Shown: one piece after another, positions 24,413-32,480 of the stretch | Layout of the letters: every line of letters begins with the position of its first letter | How positions within the stretch are numbered: the stretch's first letter is position 1 | Assembly: GCA_955652395.1 (NCBI GenBank) | Contig: CATPBJ010000109.1 | Location: 1-40,058, forward strand | DNA: 40,058 nt | Direction of reading: 5' to 3' | From: an uncultured Terriglobales bacterium | GTDB lineage: Bacteria; Acidobacteriota; Terriglobia; Terriglobales; Acidobacteriaceae | The notes under the pieces: generated by a model | Databases searched by the model: none | Told to the model about the DNA's origin: nothing | What the model saw: only the letters and a program-made list of their open reading frames with translations | Made by a program: the position numbers and the translations under genes

Positions 24413-25261
24413 TCACAGCTTTGAAGATCTCGAATCCGGCCGATCCCCGTTCAGAATCCTGTTCACAAGCGACTCCACCAGCTTGACCGCTTCATCGACT
24501 GCGGCGTCGACCGACGCGCTCAGTCCCATCTGGCCCTCGTCGCCTCCGTGAGTCTCGGGCTCGCAGCCGACCAGCAGAACGTTTTTCACTTCGATATTCA
24601 TGGCTCTGGCCATGCGCAGCACGCTCAGCGGATTCATCGCGTGCGCTTCCACTGCGGCCTGCGGAGTTTCCGGATCGTGCAACGCTTTCAAGTCAGGTTC
24701 GATGACATAAAGCGTCCCGGGGGGCTGGCCGCGCGGACAAGCATCCACCAGGATGGTGGTTTCGTAACCGTCCTGCAGAGCGTAAGCCAGATCGAAACCT
24801 CGAATACCAAAATCCGACACCCGCACGCTCTCGGGAAGCTGGAGGCCAGCCATGCGGCGGACCACTTCGACGCCAAATGCGTCGTCACCCAGGAATATGT
24901 TTCCAATGCCGGCGACCAGAATGCTGGACTTCTGCGTCGCCGCCACTCGCCGGGCTTCTTCTTCGGAGAGCGGTTCGACTTCTTCCGCATCGAAGAAGAA
25001 CCGATGACCGGGCTGTCGCAGCAGGCCCATGTCTCTTCCCGGGTCATTATCAAGAACTACGCAGACGTGGCACTTGCCCTCGTAATCCTGTTCGACGCAT
25101 TCGATGGTCGCAGTCTGCCCGGCCAGCGCGATATCCATCACATCGCCGCCTTGCCGCGGGCGCAGGCGTACGCGACTGCCGCTTCGTACCTCAACTCCCG
25201 AAATGTCCAGATGCTCGACGGGAGTTTTTTCTTCCAGAAGTTGCCATTCCCACTCGTTCAT
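24413..25261 (-). CDS. [NiFe]-hydrogenase maturation endopeptidase with extra N-terminal domain
   Basis: 282 residues. From about 113 on it is a HybD/HupD-type nickel-dependent protease: VAGIGNIFLGDDAFGVEVV, VSDFGIRGFDLAYAL, LVDACPRGQPPGTLYV and a His near residue 207 (EAHAMNP). Such enzymes clip the C-terminal tail of the large subunit after nickel insertion; the large subunit here keeps a 21-residue tail. The first ~110 residues form an additional small domain with two close Cys (GKCHVCVVL), which classic HybD proteins of about 160 residues lack. Start and stop overlap the neighbouring genes by four bases or fewer, showing tight operon packing. Confidence 0.9.
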   Translation of the reverse strand: MNEWEWQLLEEKTPVEHLDISGVEVRSGSRVRLRPRQGGDVMDIALAGQTATIECVEQDYEGKCHVCVVLDNDPGRDMGLLRQPGHRFFFDAEEVEPLSEEEARRVAATQKSSILVAGIGNIFLGDDAFGVEVVRRMAGLQLPESVRVSDFGIRGFDLAYALQDGYETTILVDACPRGQPPGTLYVIEPDLKALHDPETPQAAVEAHAMNPLSVLRMARAMNIEVKNVLLVGCEPETHGGDEGQMGLSASVDAAVDEAVKLVESLVNRILNGDRPDSRSSKL

Positions 25262-26322
25262 GGCGTTTCCTCCTTGAGTGGGCGCAGCCCCCGCAAGACT
25301 CCGTGCAACTTCATCAACTGCTCGACTGGCATGGTTTCGGTGCGCTCCAGCATGGCGCGAGCGCGCTCGTCCGACTGGCTCATCTCGCGCTTCTCGTCGT
25401 CAGTCAAGGTCAGGATGCGCAATGAGAGAATCTCGTCAATTTCGGTCCCGTCAAAGAGATCTCCGGCACTCTCCGGTGCAATCTGTGGATAGTCGTAGAG
25501 AATGATGGGCGAGGAGAGCAGTGTGTCGCATTGTCCCTTTTCTCCGACCAGCACGGGCCAAGTTCCTACGTTCTGACAACTCGCGGCCAGCTCGCCGATG
25601 GGCTCCGGAGGCGCCAGCAGCGAAACGAATCTGCCATCCTGCACGCCAAGAACGGTATGGGTGGAGGCCATGGAACTCAGCAGAGCGTCGTCGCGGCTGG
25701 CATCTTTCGCCGCCACAAAAGCAGTTGTGTTGCGAATCCGAACGCTGACCTTGAATAGTCCGTCCGCAACCCTTTCGCCCACGATTTCGACGGCACCACT
25801 AAGGGATCTTCGTTCGCGGACGATCACAGCAACGATCTGTCCGCCGCCGTCACGCAGATATTCGAATTGTTTTTCCGGAGGAAAAACAAAAGCATCGGGC
25901 ACCAGCCTGTAGCCCAAAGCTTCCACGTTGTACACCGGCAAAATCACTTCCCGTTCGATCGCTTCCTGCCAGGGCTGATAGACGCGATCGTTCACCGCCA
26001 GTTTGTCCACCAGGCGAAACTCCGGCACTTCTCCGGGCAACAATTCGCTCAGCGGCATGGTCAGTTTGCCGACGGTGCGTGACACCAACTGCAGAAACCG
26101 GACTCGAACTTCAAGTCCGGTCATCGAACTGCCGTCGACCAGGCACTCCGTTTGCATGGTCCAGGCCTCGCTGCCCCTTAGGGCATCGCTGTATGACTGC
26201 GGGCAAAGCACGCCGAAATTCCAGCGCTGCTGATTTTTCACCGAGGACGGCCGATAGGGATAGAGCATGTACCCTTCGTAAAGCACCGCCTTTGCGATCT
26301 GGTCCACCACTTCCAGATTCAT
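25258..26322 (-). CDS. Hydrogenase-cluster protein of unknown function (354 aa)
   Basis: I do not recognise a named domain. The protein begins MNLEVVDQIAKAVLYEGYML and is soluble, with no signal peptide or membrane helix. It is beta-rich in the middle (LEVRVRFLQLVSRTVG, RERRSLSGAVEIVGERV). The last 60 residues are helical and acidic (EIDEILSLRILTLTDDEKRE). The ATG at 26322 shares a base with the DUF6084 stop (tgATG), and the stop overlaps the protease start, so it is translationally coupled to genes on both sides. Its place between large subunit and protease suggests a role in assembly or in the mature complex. Real gene: very likely. Function: unknown. Confidence 0.85.
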   Translation of the reverse strand: MNLEVVDQIAKAVLYEGYMLYPYRPSSVKNQQRWNFGVLCPQSYSDALRGSEAWTMQTECLVDGSSMTGLEVRVRFLQLVSRTVGKLTMPLSELLPGEVPEFRLVDKLAVNDRVYQPWQEAIEREVILPVYNVEALGYRLVPDAFVFPPEKQFEYLRDGGGQIVAVIVRERRSLSGAVEIVGERVADGLFKVSVRIRNTTAFVAAKDASRDDALLSSMASTHTVLGVQDGRFVSLLAPPEPIGELAASCQNVGTWPVLVGEKGQCDTLLSSPIILYDYPQIAPESAGDLFDGTEIDEILSLRILTLTDDEKREMSQSDERARAMLERTETMPVEQLMKLHGVLRGLRPLKEETP

Positions 26323-26966
26323 CAGATCACCGTCTCTTGGACCGGAATGACGCGCTCCAACGCTTCTTCCCAGGTGGGAATGCCGTGCCGAACTTTGTAT
26401 TGATACAAGCGGTCCAACGCATCCTTGTGCAGGCACAGCCATGCGCTGTTGGGATAGTAGGAACTCATCATGTCGCGCCAGATTTTTATTGGCAGTTTGA
26501 AGCGGGCTTCCTTGTCCCAGGAGATGGGCGCAACCTGCAAGCCGCCTTCGGCGCTGGCGTAAAAAACCGTCCCACTGAACTGCAGGCAGACCGGTACATC
26601 TCCGTCCGCCAGGCCGTCGAAATATTTAGTGGCAGCCACGTTGAAATCGAAAGTACACGGCACAGGGAGATCGACCAGAGTGCTTCCTTTGAACGAAGGC
26701 ACAACCAGATTGGCGTGCGTCCACAAGAGATTTCGCAAAGTCTGGCCCCATCGGCTGGGCTCGCCGAACAGATCAATCAGGCGCTCCTGGTCCTCGGCTG
26801 TGTATTTGCGGCGGGTTACTTCGAGCTGGATCTGGCAGCGCAACGCGACCGTATGAATCGCCTGTTCGGGATTGGCGTCGGTCAGACCAAGCTTAAAAGC
26901 CAACAGAGGAGTCGCCGCATTGGCGACAACTTCCACTCCCTCGACCTGAAAGCTCAGATCAGGCAC
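26322..26966 (-). CDS. DUF6084 family protein
   Basis: 214 residues beginning PDLSFQVEGVEVVANAAT after a GTG at 26966. This start is preferred because family members begin at this point and gaggaa lies just upstream; it overlaps the DUF5947 stop by 8 bp. Recognisable family segments are HTVALRCQIQLEVTRRKY, GQTLRNLLWTHANLVVP, STLVDLPVPCTFDFNVAA and LPIKIWRDMMSSYYPNS. DUF6084 genes are found beside group 1h hydrogenase genes in actinobacteria and acidobacteria (recollection). The biochemical role is not known. No membrane segment or metal motif is visible. Confidence 0.88.
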   Translation of the reverse strand: MPDLSFQVEGVEVVANAATPLLAFKLGLTDANPEQAIHTVALRCQIQLEVTRRKYTAEDQERLIDLFGEPSRWGQTLRNLLWTHANLVVPSFKGSTLVDLPVPCTFDFNVAATKYFDGLADGDVPVCLQFSGTVFYASAEGGLQVAPISWDKEARFKLPIKIWRDMMSSYYPNSAWLCLHKDALDRLYQYKVRHGIPTWEEALERVIPVQETVI

Positions 26967-27639
26967 GAGATTCCTCTTCCTCCTGCAGCTGAGTTGCCTC
27001 CCTGACCTCAACCGATCGGGCCTTCAGGCGGGTGAAGAATTCACCTAGTTCGCGCCACACTTCCGTCCCTCCGGAAAGACCCTTCCAGTGCATCCGAATC
27101 AGGCCCACCAGCTTGTAGCATTCGTCGATGGGAAGCAGGTAATACTCGGCTGCGAAATATCCGCGGGCAGAGCCCAGGCGGTTGACCAGAAGCCCTTCCA
27201 CATCGCACTCCATTTCGTTCAGGATCGGATTGCGCGCCACGATGTCATTCCAGGATTCCAGCTCCAGCAGCGACTCGGTTGCTCCCGCGGGGCTGGGATA
27301 AAGCGCAATGACCCGGTCCTCAAGGCTGCTCTTGAAAAAGAGAGCCATATTGATGGGGACCATCAAGCCGTTCCACTCGGCGTCGCTGAGATTGAAATTC
27401 GGAAGAGCACGCACCCGCCGAGGTACCCTTTTGAACTTCACGCCCTGGCCGCTGAATAGTATCGCGCAGCCTTCGCAGGTGCAGAGAAGTTTGCGCTGTG
27501 CCAGTTCAATCAGGTGGGGATGACTGGACGCCAATCCGACGCTGCACAACTCGCAACGCTCGAGAGGCCGTTCGCGGCGCGCGAACTGCCGCAGCGTTCC
27601 GAAGCCGTCGGAGGATTCTGTAGATTGTCCGGCGCTCAT
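26959..27639 (-). CDS. DUF5947 family protein
   Basis: 226 residues. The N-terminal zinc-ribbon-like region carries two Cys pairs (RCELCSVGL and LCTCEGCAILF), followed by LPNFNLSDAEWNGLMVPIN and a large domain ending near ELGEFFTRLKAR. This is the pattern of DUF5947, a family known from hydrogenase loci. The Cys set suggests a bound zinc or Fe-S cluster. The ATG at 27639 (ggggac upstream) is chosen; an ATG at 27663 is equally open. It begins the overlapping block that continues through DUF6084 and the 354-residue protein. Confidence 0.88.
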   Translation of the reverse strand: MSAGQSTESSDGFGTLRQFARRERPLERCELCSVGLASSHPHLIELAQRKLLCTCEGCAILFSGQGVKFKRVPRRVRALPNFNLSDAEWNGLMVPINMALFFKSSLEDRVIALYPSPAGATESLLELESWNDIVARNPILNEMECDVEGLLVNRLGSARGYFAAEYYLLPIDECYKLVGLIRMHWKGLSGGTEVWRELGEFFTRLKARSVEVREATQLQEEEESRA

Positions 27640-27687
27640 GATTTTAACGTCCCCAAAAACCATCCGGCGTCCTATTAATTAATCCGC

Positions 27688-28287
27688 CTAATCCGCGTCC
27701 TGCGGTTCCAGAGCCGCCGACAGCACAGCGGGAATAGGTAATCCGGCAGGACTGCCCATCAACTTGTCCAAAGCCACAAATCCGGAAGCGGGCTTCTCGT
27801 CAAGACCCTCGATGACTAGCGACGTCATGTCCGGCGCGGCGTCATAAATGGCTCCCTCCAGGGTTGCCTGAACCGTTTTCGCGGTCGAGCGGCACGTATG
27901 CGAGCCAGTTTCGACTCGCAGCCGGATGGCACCATCGTTCACTCCCAGCAGTTCAACTTCGCAGCCCTGTTTCCGCAACTGCGGTCGCACCCGGTCCACT
28001 GCCTTCACCACTCGGGTTCCAATGTCCTCGGGATGCAGGCCGTAAAGAATCAGAACGCTGCTTACCAGTGCGTCCCGGCCCAGCCGGTCAATGATGCCCA
28101 CTCCCGGTTCACCGGCGTCGACGACGATATCGAGCGCCTTTTCCAGGGCCGCACCGTGCAAATCCATGAGCGATTGCACCAGGCTCTTGGTGGCGGCTCG
28201 CGCCGCGGGATCAGCGATCGCCTCTATTTCCTGCACCAAGCCGCCGATCCGCTGCATGTCTTCCCGAAAATCTCTGCTGTCGGCCAC
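27688..28287 (-). CDS. NifU-like protein lacking the CxxC Fe-S scaffold motif
   Basis: 199 residues. The central part (about 70-150) resembles the NifU C-terminal scaffold domain (HPEDIGTRVVKAVDRVRPQL, VELLGVNDGAIRLRV, TVQATLEGAI). Where that domain has CxxC, this protein reads TGSHTCRST, with a single Cys, so it probably cannot hold a bridging [4Fe-4S] cluster in the usual way. The N-terminal helical part (DMQRIGGLVQEIEAIADPAA) and the C-terminal extension are unassigned. The GTG at 28287 follows aaggag. It is the first gene after the large subunit, across a 166-bp gap, and may be an accessory or structural part of the hydrogenase. Confidence 0.82.
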   Translation of the reverse strand: MADSRDFREDMQRIGGLVQEIEAIADPAARAATKSLVQSLMDLHGAALEKALDIVVDAGEPGVGIIDRLGRDALVSSVLILYGLHPEDIGTRVVKAVDRVRPQLRKQGCEVELLGVNDGAIRLRVETGSHTCRSTAKTVQATLEGAIYDAAPDMTSLVIEGLDEKPASGFVALDKLMGSPAGLPIPAVLSAALEPQDAD

Positions 28288-28453
28288 AAGGCTCCTTGTT
28301 CAACAATCAAAATCACATCATGACTGGCAACCGATCAAAAGAGTGTGAGTGAGAGCGTGCAGTTTTGAGATGCCAGATCCGCCCTTCTGACGAGCGTACC
28401 TGGCGATTCCTAACAACGAGCACCCTCACTCCCTGGTCAACCATATTGCGGGT

Positions 28454-30250
28454 TCACGGTTGAAGACCGAACATAGGGGAATGGTGCGTCTCGAGTACCT
28501 TGCCGTTCCCCAGATACATGTGCACGCCGCAAGGCAAACAAGGATCAAAACTCCTCACCGTGCGCATTATATCGATTCCCTTGAACTTGTCAGGGCCGTT
28601 TTCCTCGAAGATCGGGGTGTTCTGCACCGCGTCCTCGTAAGGACCGGGCGTGCCATAAACATCACGTGGATTGGCATTCCAGGGAGTTGGAGGGTACGGA
28701 TGATAGTTGGCGATCTTACCCTCTTTGATCACCACATGATGCGAGAGCACGCCGCGAACCGCTTCGTGGAAGCCGCAGCCAATGGCTTCTTCAGGCACCT
28801 TGAATTCGGTCCAGGTCTTGGTATGTCCGGCGTGCAATTCCGCCATCGCCTTCTCCATGAAATGCAGCGCGGCGCAGGCGGCGTAGACCTGGAAGTAGGT
28901 TCGGGCGCGGTCGCGCTCGATGGCATTGCTCCAGTTGGGGATCTTCCATTCGAACTCGGCCTCGGGCAGCGATGTGGTCTTAGGGAGATACATCTTCACG
29001 CTACTGCCGGTGGACTTGATGTATCCGATGTCCACCAGTCCGGCCAAAGCGGTCGCCCACAGGCGGGCGATCGGCCCACCTCCAGTATCCATTGCCAGAT
29101 GGTCGCCCGTCCGCTTGTCGAACCAGCGCGGCGACATCACCCAGGTGTACTTGCCGCCAAAGTCGCGCTTTTGCGGCCGCGGAATCGTCGTCTGGTTCCA
29201 GGGATGGTTCTTGTCGACGGGATTCCCCAGCGGGTCATTCTTGACGAAGATTTGCGAGTTCTTCCACTCGTCGTAATAAGAACTGCCGAGCAGAATGCGG
29301 ATGTTCAGGTTAATGTCCACCAGGTCTGTGGTTACCAGTTTCCCATCGACCACGATCCCGGGGGTAACGAACATGCCGCGACCCCAATTCGTCATATTCT
29401 TGTAGGTGTAGTCGCAAACGTCGGGATCGTTGAACGACCCCCAACAGGCGAGCAGGACACGCCGCCGTCCGACTTCCTCGTAGCCGGGCAGAGCGTCATA
29501 AAAAAAGTCGAACAAGTCGTCGTGCAGCGGTACGACTTTCTTCATGAACTCAACATATTTCATGAGTCGAACCAGGTAGTCGGTAAACAGCTGGACGGTG
29601 GGCACCGTACCCACGCCGCCGGGATAAAGAGTGGACGGATGAACGTGACGGCCTTCCATCAGGCAGAACATCTCGCGCGTCATGCGGCTCATCACTAGGG
29701 CTTCGCGATAGAAAGCTCCGGTGAACGGATTGAGCGCGGTCATGATGTCGGCGATGGTGCGGTACCCGTGCGCGCTGGCGTGCGGCGCCGCCGTCGATTG
29801 CGCTTTCGACCAAACCTTGGGGTTGGTCTCCTTCACCATCTGCTCGCAGAAGTCCACGCCCACCAGGTTGTCCTGGAAAATATTGTGATCGAACATATAC
29901 TCGGCCGCTTCACCGAGATTGACGATCCACTCGGCAATCGGAGGCGGCTTGACCCCGAATGCCATGTTCTGAGCGTAAGTGGCGCAGGTGGCATGGTTGT
30001 CGCCGCAGATGCCGCAGATGCGGCTGGTGATGAAGTGAGCGTCGCGCGGGTCTTTGCCCTTCATGAAAATGCTGTACCCGCGAAAAATCGACGAAGTGCT
30101 GTGACACTCGACCACATGCTTGTTCTCGAAATCGATTTTGGTAAAAATGCCCAGGCTGCCCACAATGCGGGTGATCGGGTCCCAGTTCATTTCCACCAGG
30201 TTCCCCTTTTTGCTGGGAACATCCTTGGTCGGCGCGGTGATAGTGCTCAT
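28454..30250 (-). CDS. hhyL: [NiFe]-hydrogenase large subunit, group 1h (high-affinity type)
   Basis: 598 residues. The N-terminal nickel ligands are in RICGICGDNHATCA (Cys79, Cys82) and the C-terminal ones in DPCLPCGVH (Cys571, Cys574, His577). A 21-residue tail follows His577 and should be removed by the endopeptidase at 24413-25261. The GDNH and PCGVHMY variants point to group 1h (formerly group 5), the class that oxidises H2 at atmospheric levels for survival; group assignment is by motif memory. The catalytic Fe(CN)2CO-Ni centre is made by the Hyp proteins encoded downstream. aaaggag lies upstream of the ATG at 30250, and the gene starts 47 bp after the small subunit stop. Confidence 0.96.
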   Translation of the reverse strand: MSTITAPTKDVPSKKGNLVEMNWDPITRIVGSLGIFTKIDFENKHVVECHSTSSIFRGYSIFMKGKDPRDAHFITSRICGICGDNHATCATYAQNMAFGVKPPPIAEWIVNLGEAAEYMFDHNIFQDNLVGVDFCEQMVKETNPKVWSKAQSTAAPHASAHGYRTIADIMTALNPFTGAFYREALVMSRMTREMFCLMEGRHVHPSTLYPGGVGTVPTVQLFTDYLVRLMKYVEFMKKVVPLHDDLFDFFYDALPGYEEVGRRRVLLACWGSFNDPDVCDYTYKNMTNWGRGMFVTPGIVVDGKLVTTDLVDINLNIRILLGSSYYDEWKNSQIFVKNDPLGNPVDKNHPWNQTTIPRPQKRDFGGKYTWVMSPRWFDKRTGDHLAMDTGGGPIARLWATALAGLVDIGYIKSTGSSVKMYLPKTTSLPEAEFEWKIPNWSNAIERDRARTYFQVYAACAALHFMEKAMAELHAGHTKTWTEFKVPEEAIGCGFHEAVRGVLSHHVVIKEGKIANYHPYPPTPWNANPRDVYGTPGPYEDAVQNTPIFEENGPDKFKGIDIMRTVRSFDPCLPCGVHMYLGNGKVLETHHSPMFGLQP

Positions 30251-30297
30251 TGCGATCGCTCCTTTGGATTCTCAGTAGAAATTCTCAGCTGGGCTCT

Positions 30298-31362
30298 TCA
30301 ATAAGATCTTGCGTGGTACCCGGTGGTCAGTTCCGCGCGCGGATGCCGCCACTTCGGCTCTTTGTTGGCCGTGGACTGGGTCATCGAGCGCAGGGCACGA
30401 ATCGCCCGGCCATAAGCCCCGATTGCTGAACTGGAGACTCTGGCTCCGGGCGGTTCATCCATGAAGGGCATGAACTTGTCCGGGAATCCGGGCATGGTGC
30501 AACCGATACAAATGCCGCCTACGTTCGGGCATCCGCCGATCCCAGCCATCCATCCTCGTTTCGGCACATTGCAGTTCACCACCGGCCCCCAGCATCCCAA
30601 CTTCACGATGCATTTCGGGGAACCGTACACTTCCGCGAAGTCGCCTTGCTCGTAGTAGCCGGCCCGGTCGCAGCCTTCGTGGACGGTCTTGCCGAATAAC
30701 CATGTGGGACGCAGTTGATCATCGAGCGGAATCATGGGCGCCAGTCCAGCCACCTGGTACAAGAGGTAGAGTACAGTTTCCATGAAGTTGTCCGGTTGCA
30801 CCGGGCATCCCGGAACATTGACGATGGGCAGACCAGCTTTTGACTTCCAGTCCCAACCCAGGTAATCCGCCAGGCCCATCGCGCCGGTAGGATTGCCTTC
30901 CATGGCGTGAATGCCGCCGTAGCTCGCGCAAGTGCCGCAGGCCATTACCGCCAAAGCTTTCGGGGTCAGGCGGTCAATCCATTCGTTGGTGGTGATGGGC
31001 TGACCGGTCTTGGGGTCAGTTCCGAGTCCTGCCCAGTAGCCTTCCTTCTTGATCTTCTCGTTGGGAATGGAGCCTTCCACCACCAGGACGAAAGGATCGA
31101 GCTGGCCTTTCTCCGCCTGATACCAAAATTTCAGGAAGTCGTCCCCGTTTTCATAAGCAAGGACGGGATTGTGCAAGTGCACCTTGGGAAGACCCGGAAT
31201 GGCTCCCAGTAGAACGTCTTCAATGCTGGGTTGAGTTGCCGCGGTAACTGAGACCGAGTCTCCATCACAACCCAAACCGGCGGTGATCCAGAGAATGTGT
31301 ACCTCGGCGACAGGCGATGGTTTTTGCGTGATTCGACCGTACGGAACCGTTTCCGCTGCCAT
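30298..31362 (-). CDS. hhyS: [NiFe]-hydrogenase small subunit, group 1h
   Basis: 354 residues carrying the Fe-S relay for the adjacent large subunit. The N-terminal proximal-cluster region reads WITAGLGCDGD (Cys32, Asp35), where most hydrogenases have a second Cys. A 3Cys-1Asp proximal cluster is known from the group 1h enzyme of Cupriavidus necator (Ralstonia eutropha). Further ligands lie in CGTCASYGG, PGCPVQPDNF, HEGCDR, KLGCWGPVVNC and GGICIGCTMPGF. There is no Tat signal and no C-terminal membrane anchor, so the enzyme should be cytoplasmic or only peripherally bound. The ATG at 31362 is preferred over 31383 because aaaggagag lies just upstream. Confidence 0.96.
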   Translation of the reverse strand: MAAETVPYGRITQKPSPVAEVHILWITAGLGCDGDSVSVTAATQPSIEDVLLGAIPGLPKVHLHNPVLAYENGDDFLKFWYQAEKGQLDPFVLVVEGSIPNEKIKKEGYWAGLGTDPKTGQPITTNEWIDRLTPKALAVMACGTCASYGGIHAMEGNPTGAMGLADYLGWDWKSKAGLPIVNVPGCPVQPDNFMETVLYLLYQVAGLAPMIPLDDQLRPTWLFGKTVHEGCDRAGYYEQGDFAEVYGSPKCIVKLGCWGPVVNCNVPKRGWMAGIGGCPNVGGICIGCTMPGFPDKFMPFMDEPPGARVSSSAIGAYGRAIRALRSMTQSTANKEPKWRHPRAELTTGYHARSY

Positions 31363-31769
31363 AGCTGGTCTCTCCTTTCCCATCTCAACTGGAGGACGGG
31401 AGTTGCCGAATTTTCGTCTACGATTGGCGAATAATTTTTAAAGTCTTGCCCGGTTAGCAGTTCTCTTCGCTCAGAATGAAAGCCTGAAAGTGTGTGGTGT
31501 TCCTGACGCCCCTAGAATCAACAAATCAAAGATGCCTCACAAGCGGGAGCACCACTTATTCAGTTTCATGGGAAACACTATTTTTTCTATCAGGGATTCC
31601 CCGATAGAACCGAGGGCAAATATGGTTGACGGATGGTGCAATTTGCCAAATTTGGAAAGAGGAAGTGAAGCAGAACGTGCGCCGACTTCCCTTGCGTTAT
31701 TTGCCGTGCCTGGGCGAACTTTGCAGTGAATGTCTTTAACCGCAGTGGACGCAAGAGCGCAAAGTTAGT
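31363..31769. promoter_or_regulatory. Upstream region of the hydrogenase structural operon, with palindrome
   Basis: No gene is seen in these about 400 bases between the regulator stop and the small subunit start. An imperfect 21-bp palindrome lies at 31587-31607 (ctatcagggattccccgatag; one mismatched pair), about 225 bp upstream of the hydrogenase start. An AT-rich patch lies near 31430-31442. The neighbouring NarL-type regulator would be a natural ligand for the palindrome, but that is inference. No convincing -35/-10 or sigma-54 promoter was identified. Confidence 0.45.
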
Positions 31770-32477
31770 TTAGGCAGTCTTCTCGTTCATATTCCACTGA
31801 ATGGCGTGCTGCATGAGTTCGCGCGCGCTGCGGAGAGATAATTTTTCCTTGATGTGCGCCTGGTAGGATTCGACAGTCTTTACGCTAAGGTGCAATTCTT
31901 CGGCAATCTGCCGGGTTCCGTGCCCTTCTCCGATCAAACGAAATACTTCCAGTTCACGATCGCTCAGGTCGGCGATGGAAGAGTGTCGCAGCGTGCCTGA
32001 TCCGGTGATGTAGTGTTTCAGCATCTTGTTGGCGATGCGGTCGCTCACGTAGATCTCACCACCAAGAATGCGGCGCAGTGCCACCAGAACTTTTTCCGTC
32101 GCCTCCTGCTTCATGATGTAACCATTGGCGCCCGCTCGCAGCGCGCGTTCCGCATAGATCGACTCATCGTGCATGGAGAGGATCAGGACCGGCAGGGTTC
32201 GATTACTATTCCTTATGTTCTTCAGCAGATCGATGCCGTCCGGACCGTTGAGCGAGATATCTATAATGAGAATGTCCGGTTTGGCGGAAGCCAGCACGTG
32301 CATCGCGCCCGTAGCTTCTTCGGCTTCACCACAAACCAAGAGATCAGATTCCTGATTGATGAGCAGGGCCAAACCCTGGCGCACGATAGGATGATCATCG
32401 ACCACCATGACTCTGTGCTTTCTGGGAGTCGCCTGGCTTTGTGATTTGCCGCTGGCCCCGATCTCGGTCTTCATCAT
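31770..32477 (-). CDS. NarL/FixJ-type response regulator
   Basis: 235 residues. The receiver domain (about 20-140) has acidic residues in VVDDHP, phospho-acceptor Asp73 (ILIIDISLNGPDG) and Lys123. A LuxR-type helix-turn-helix follows (about 165-230: LSDRELEVFRLIGEG, IAEELHLSVKTVESY). It starts 3 bp after the kinase stop, so the two form one operon. All phosphorylation residues are present. Its target is not proven, but it stands between two hydrogenase small-subunit genes and its stop faces the hydrogenase promoter region. Confidence 0.93.
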   Translation of the reverse strand: MMKTEIGASGKSQSQATPRKHRVMVVDDHPIVRQGLALLINQESDLLVCGEAEEATGAMHVLASAKPDILIIDISLNGPDGIDLLKNIRNSNRTLPVLILSMHDESIYAERALRAGANGYIMKQEATEKVLVALRRILGGEIYVSDRIANKMLKHYITGSGTLRHSSIADLSDRELEVFRLIGEGHGTRQIAEELHLSVKTVESYQAHIKEKLSLRSARELMQHAIQWNMNEKTA

Positions 32478-32480
32478 TCT

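Noticed and set aside
28460-29698. A 412-codon open frame on the plus strand
   Set aside because: Antisense to the hydrogenase large subunit; no motif or start signal. Long antisense frames are expected at this base composition.
31730-31769. aaccgcagtggacgcaagagcgcaaag considered as a regulatory site
   Set aside because: It resembles a common dispersed acidobacterial intergenic sequence, and it sits downstream of the regulator stop, so no specific function is claimed.
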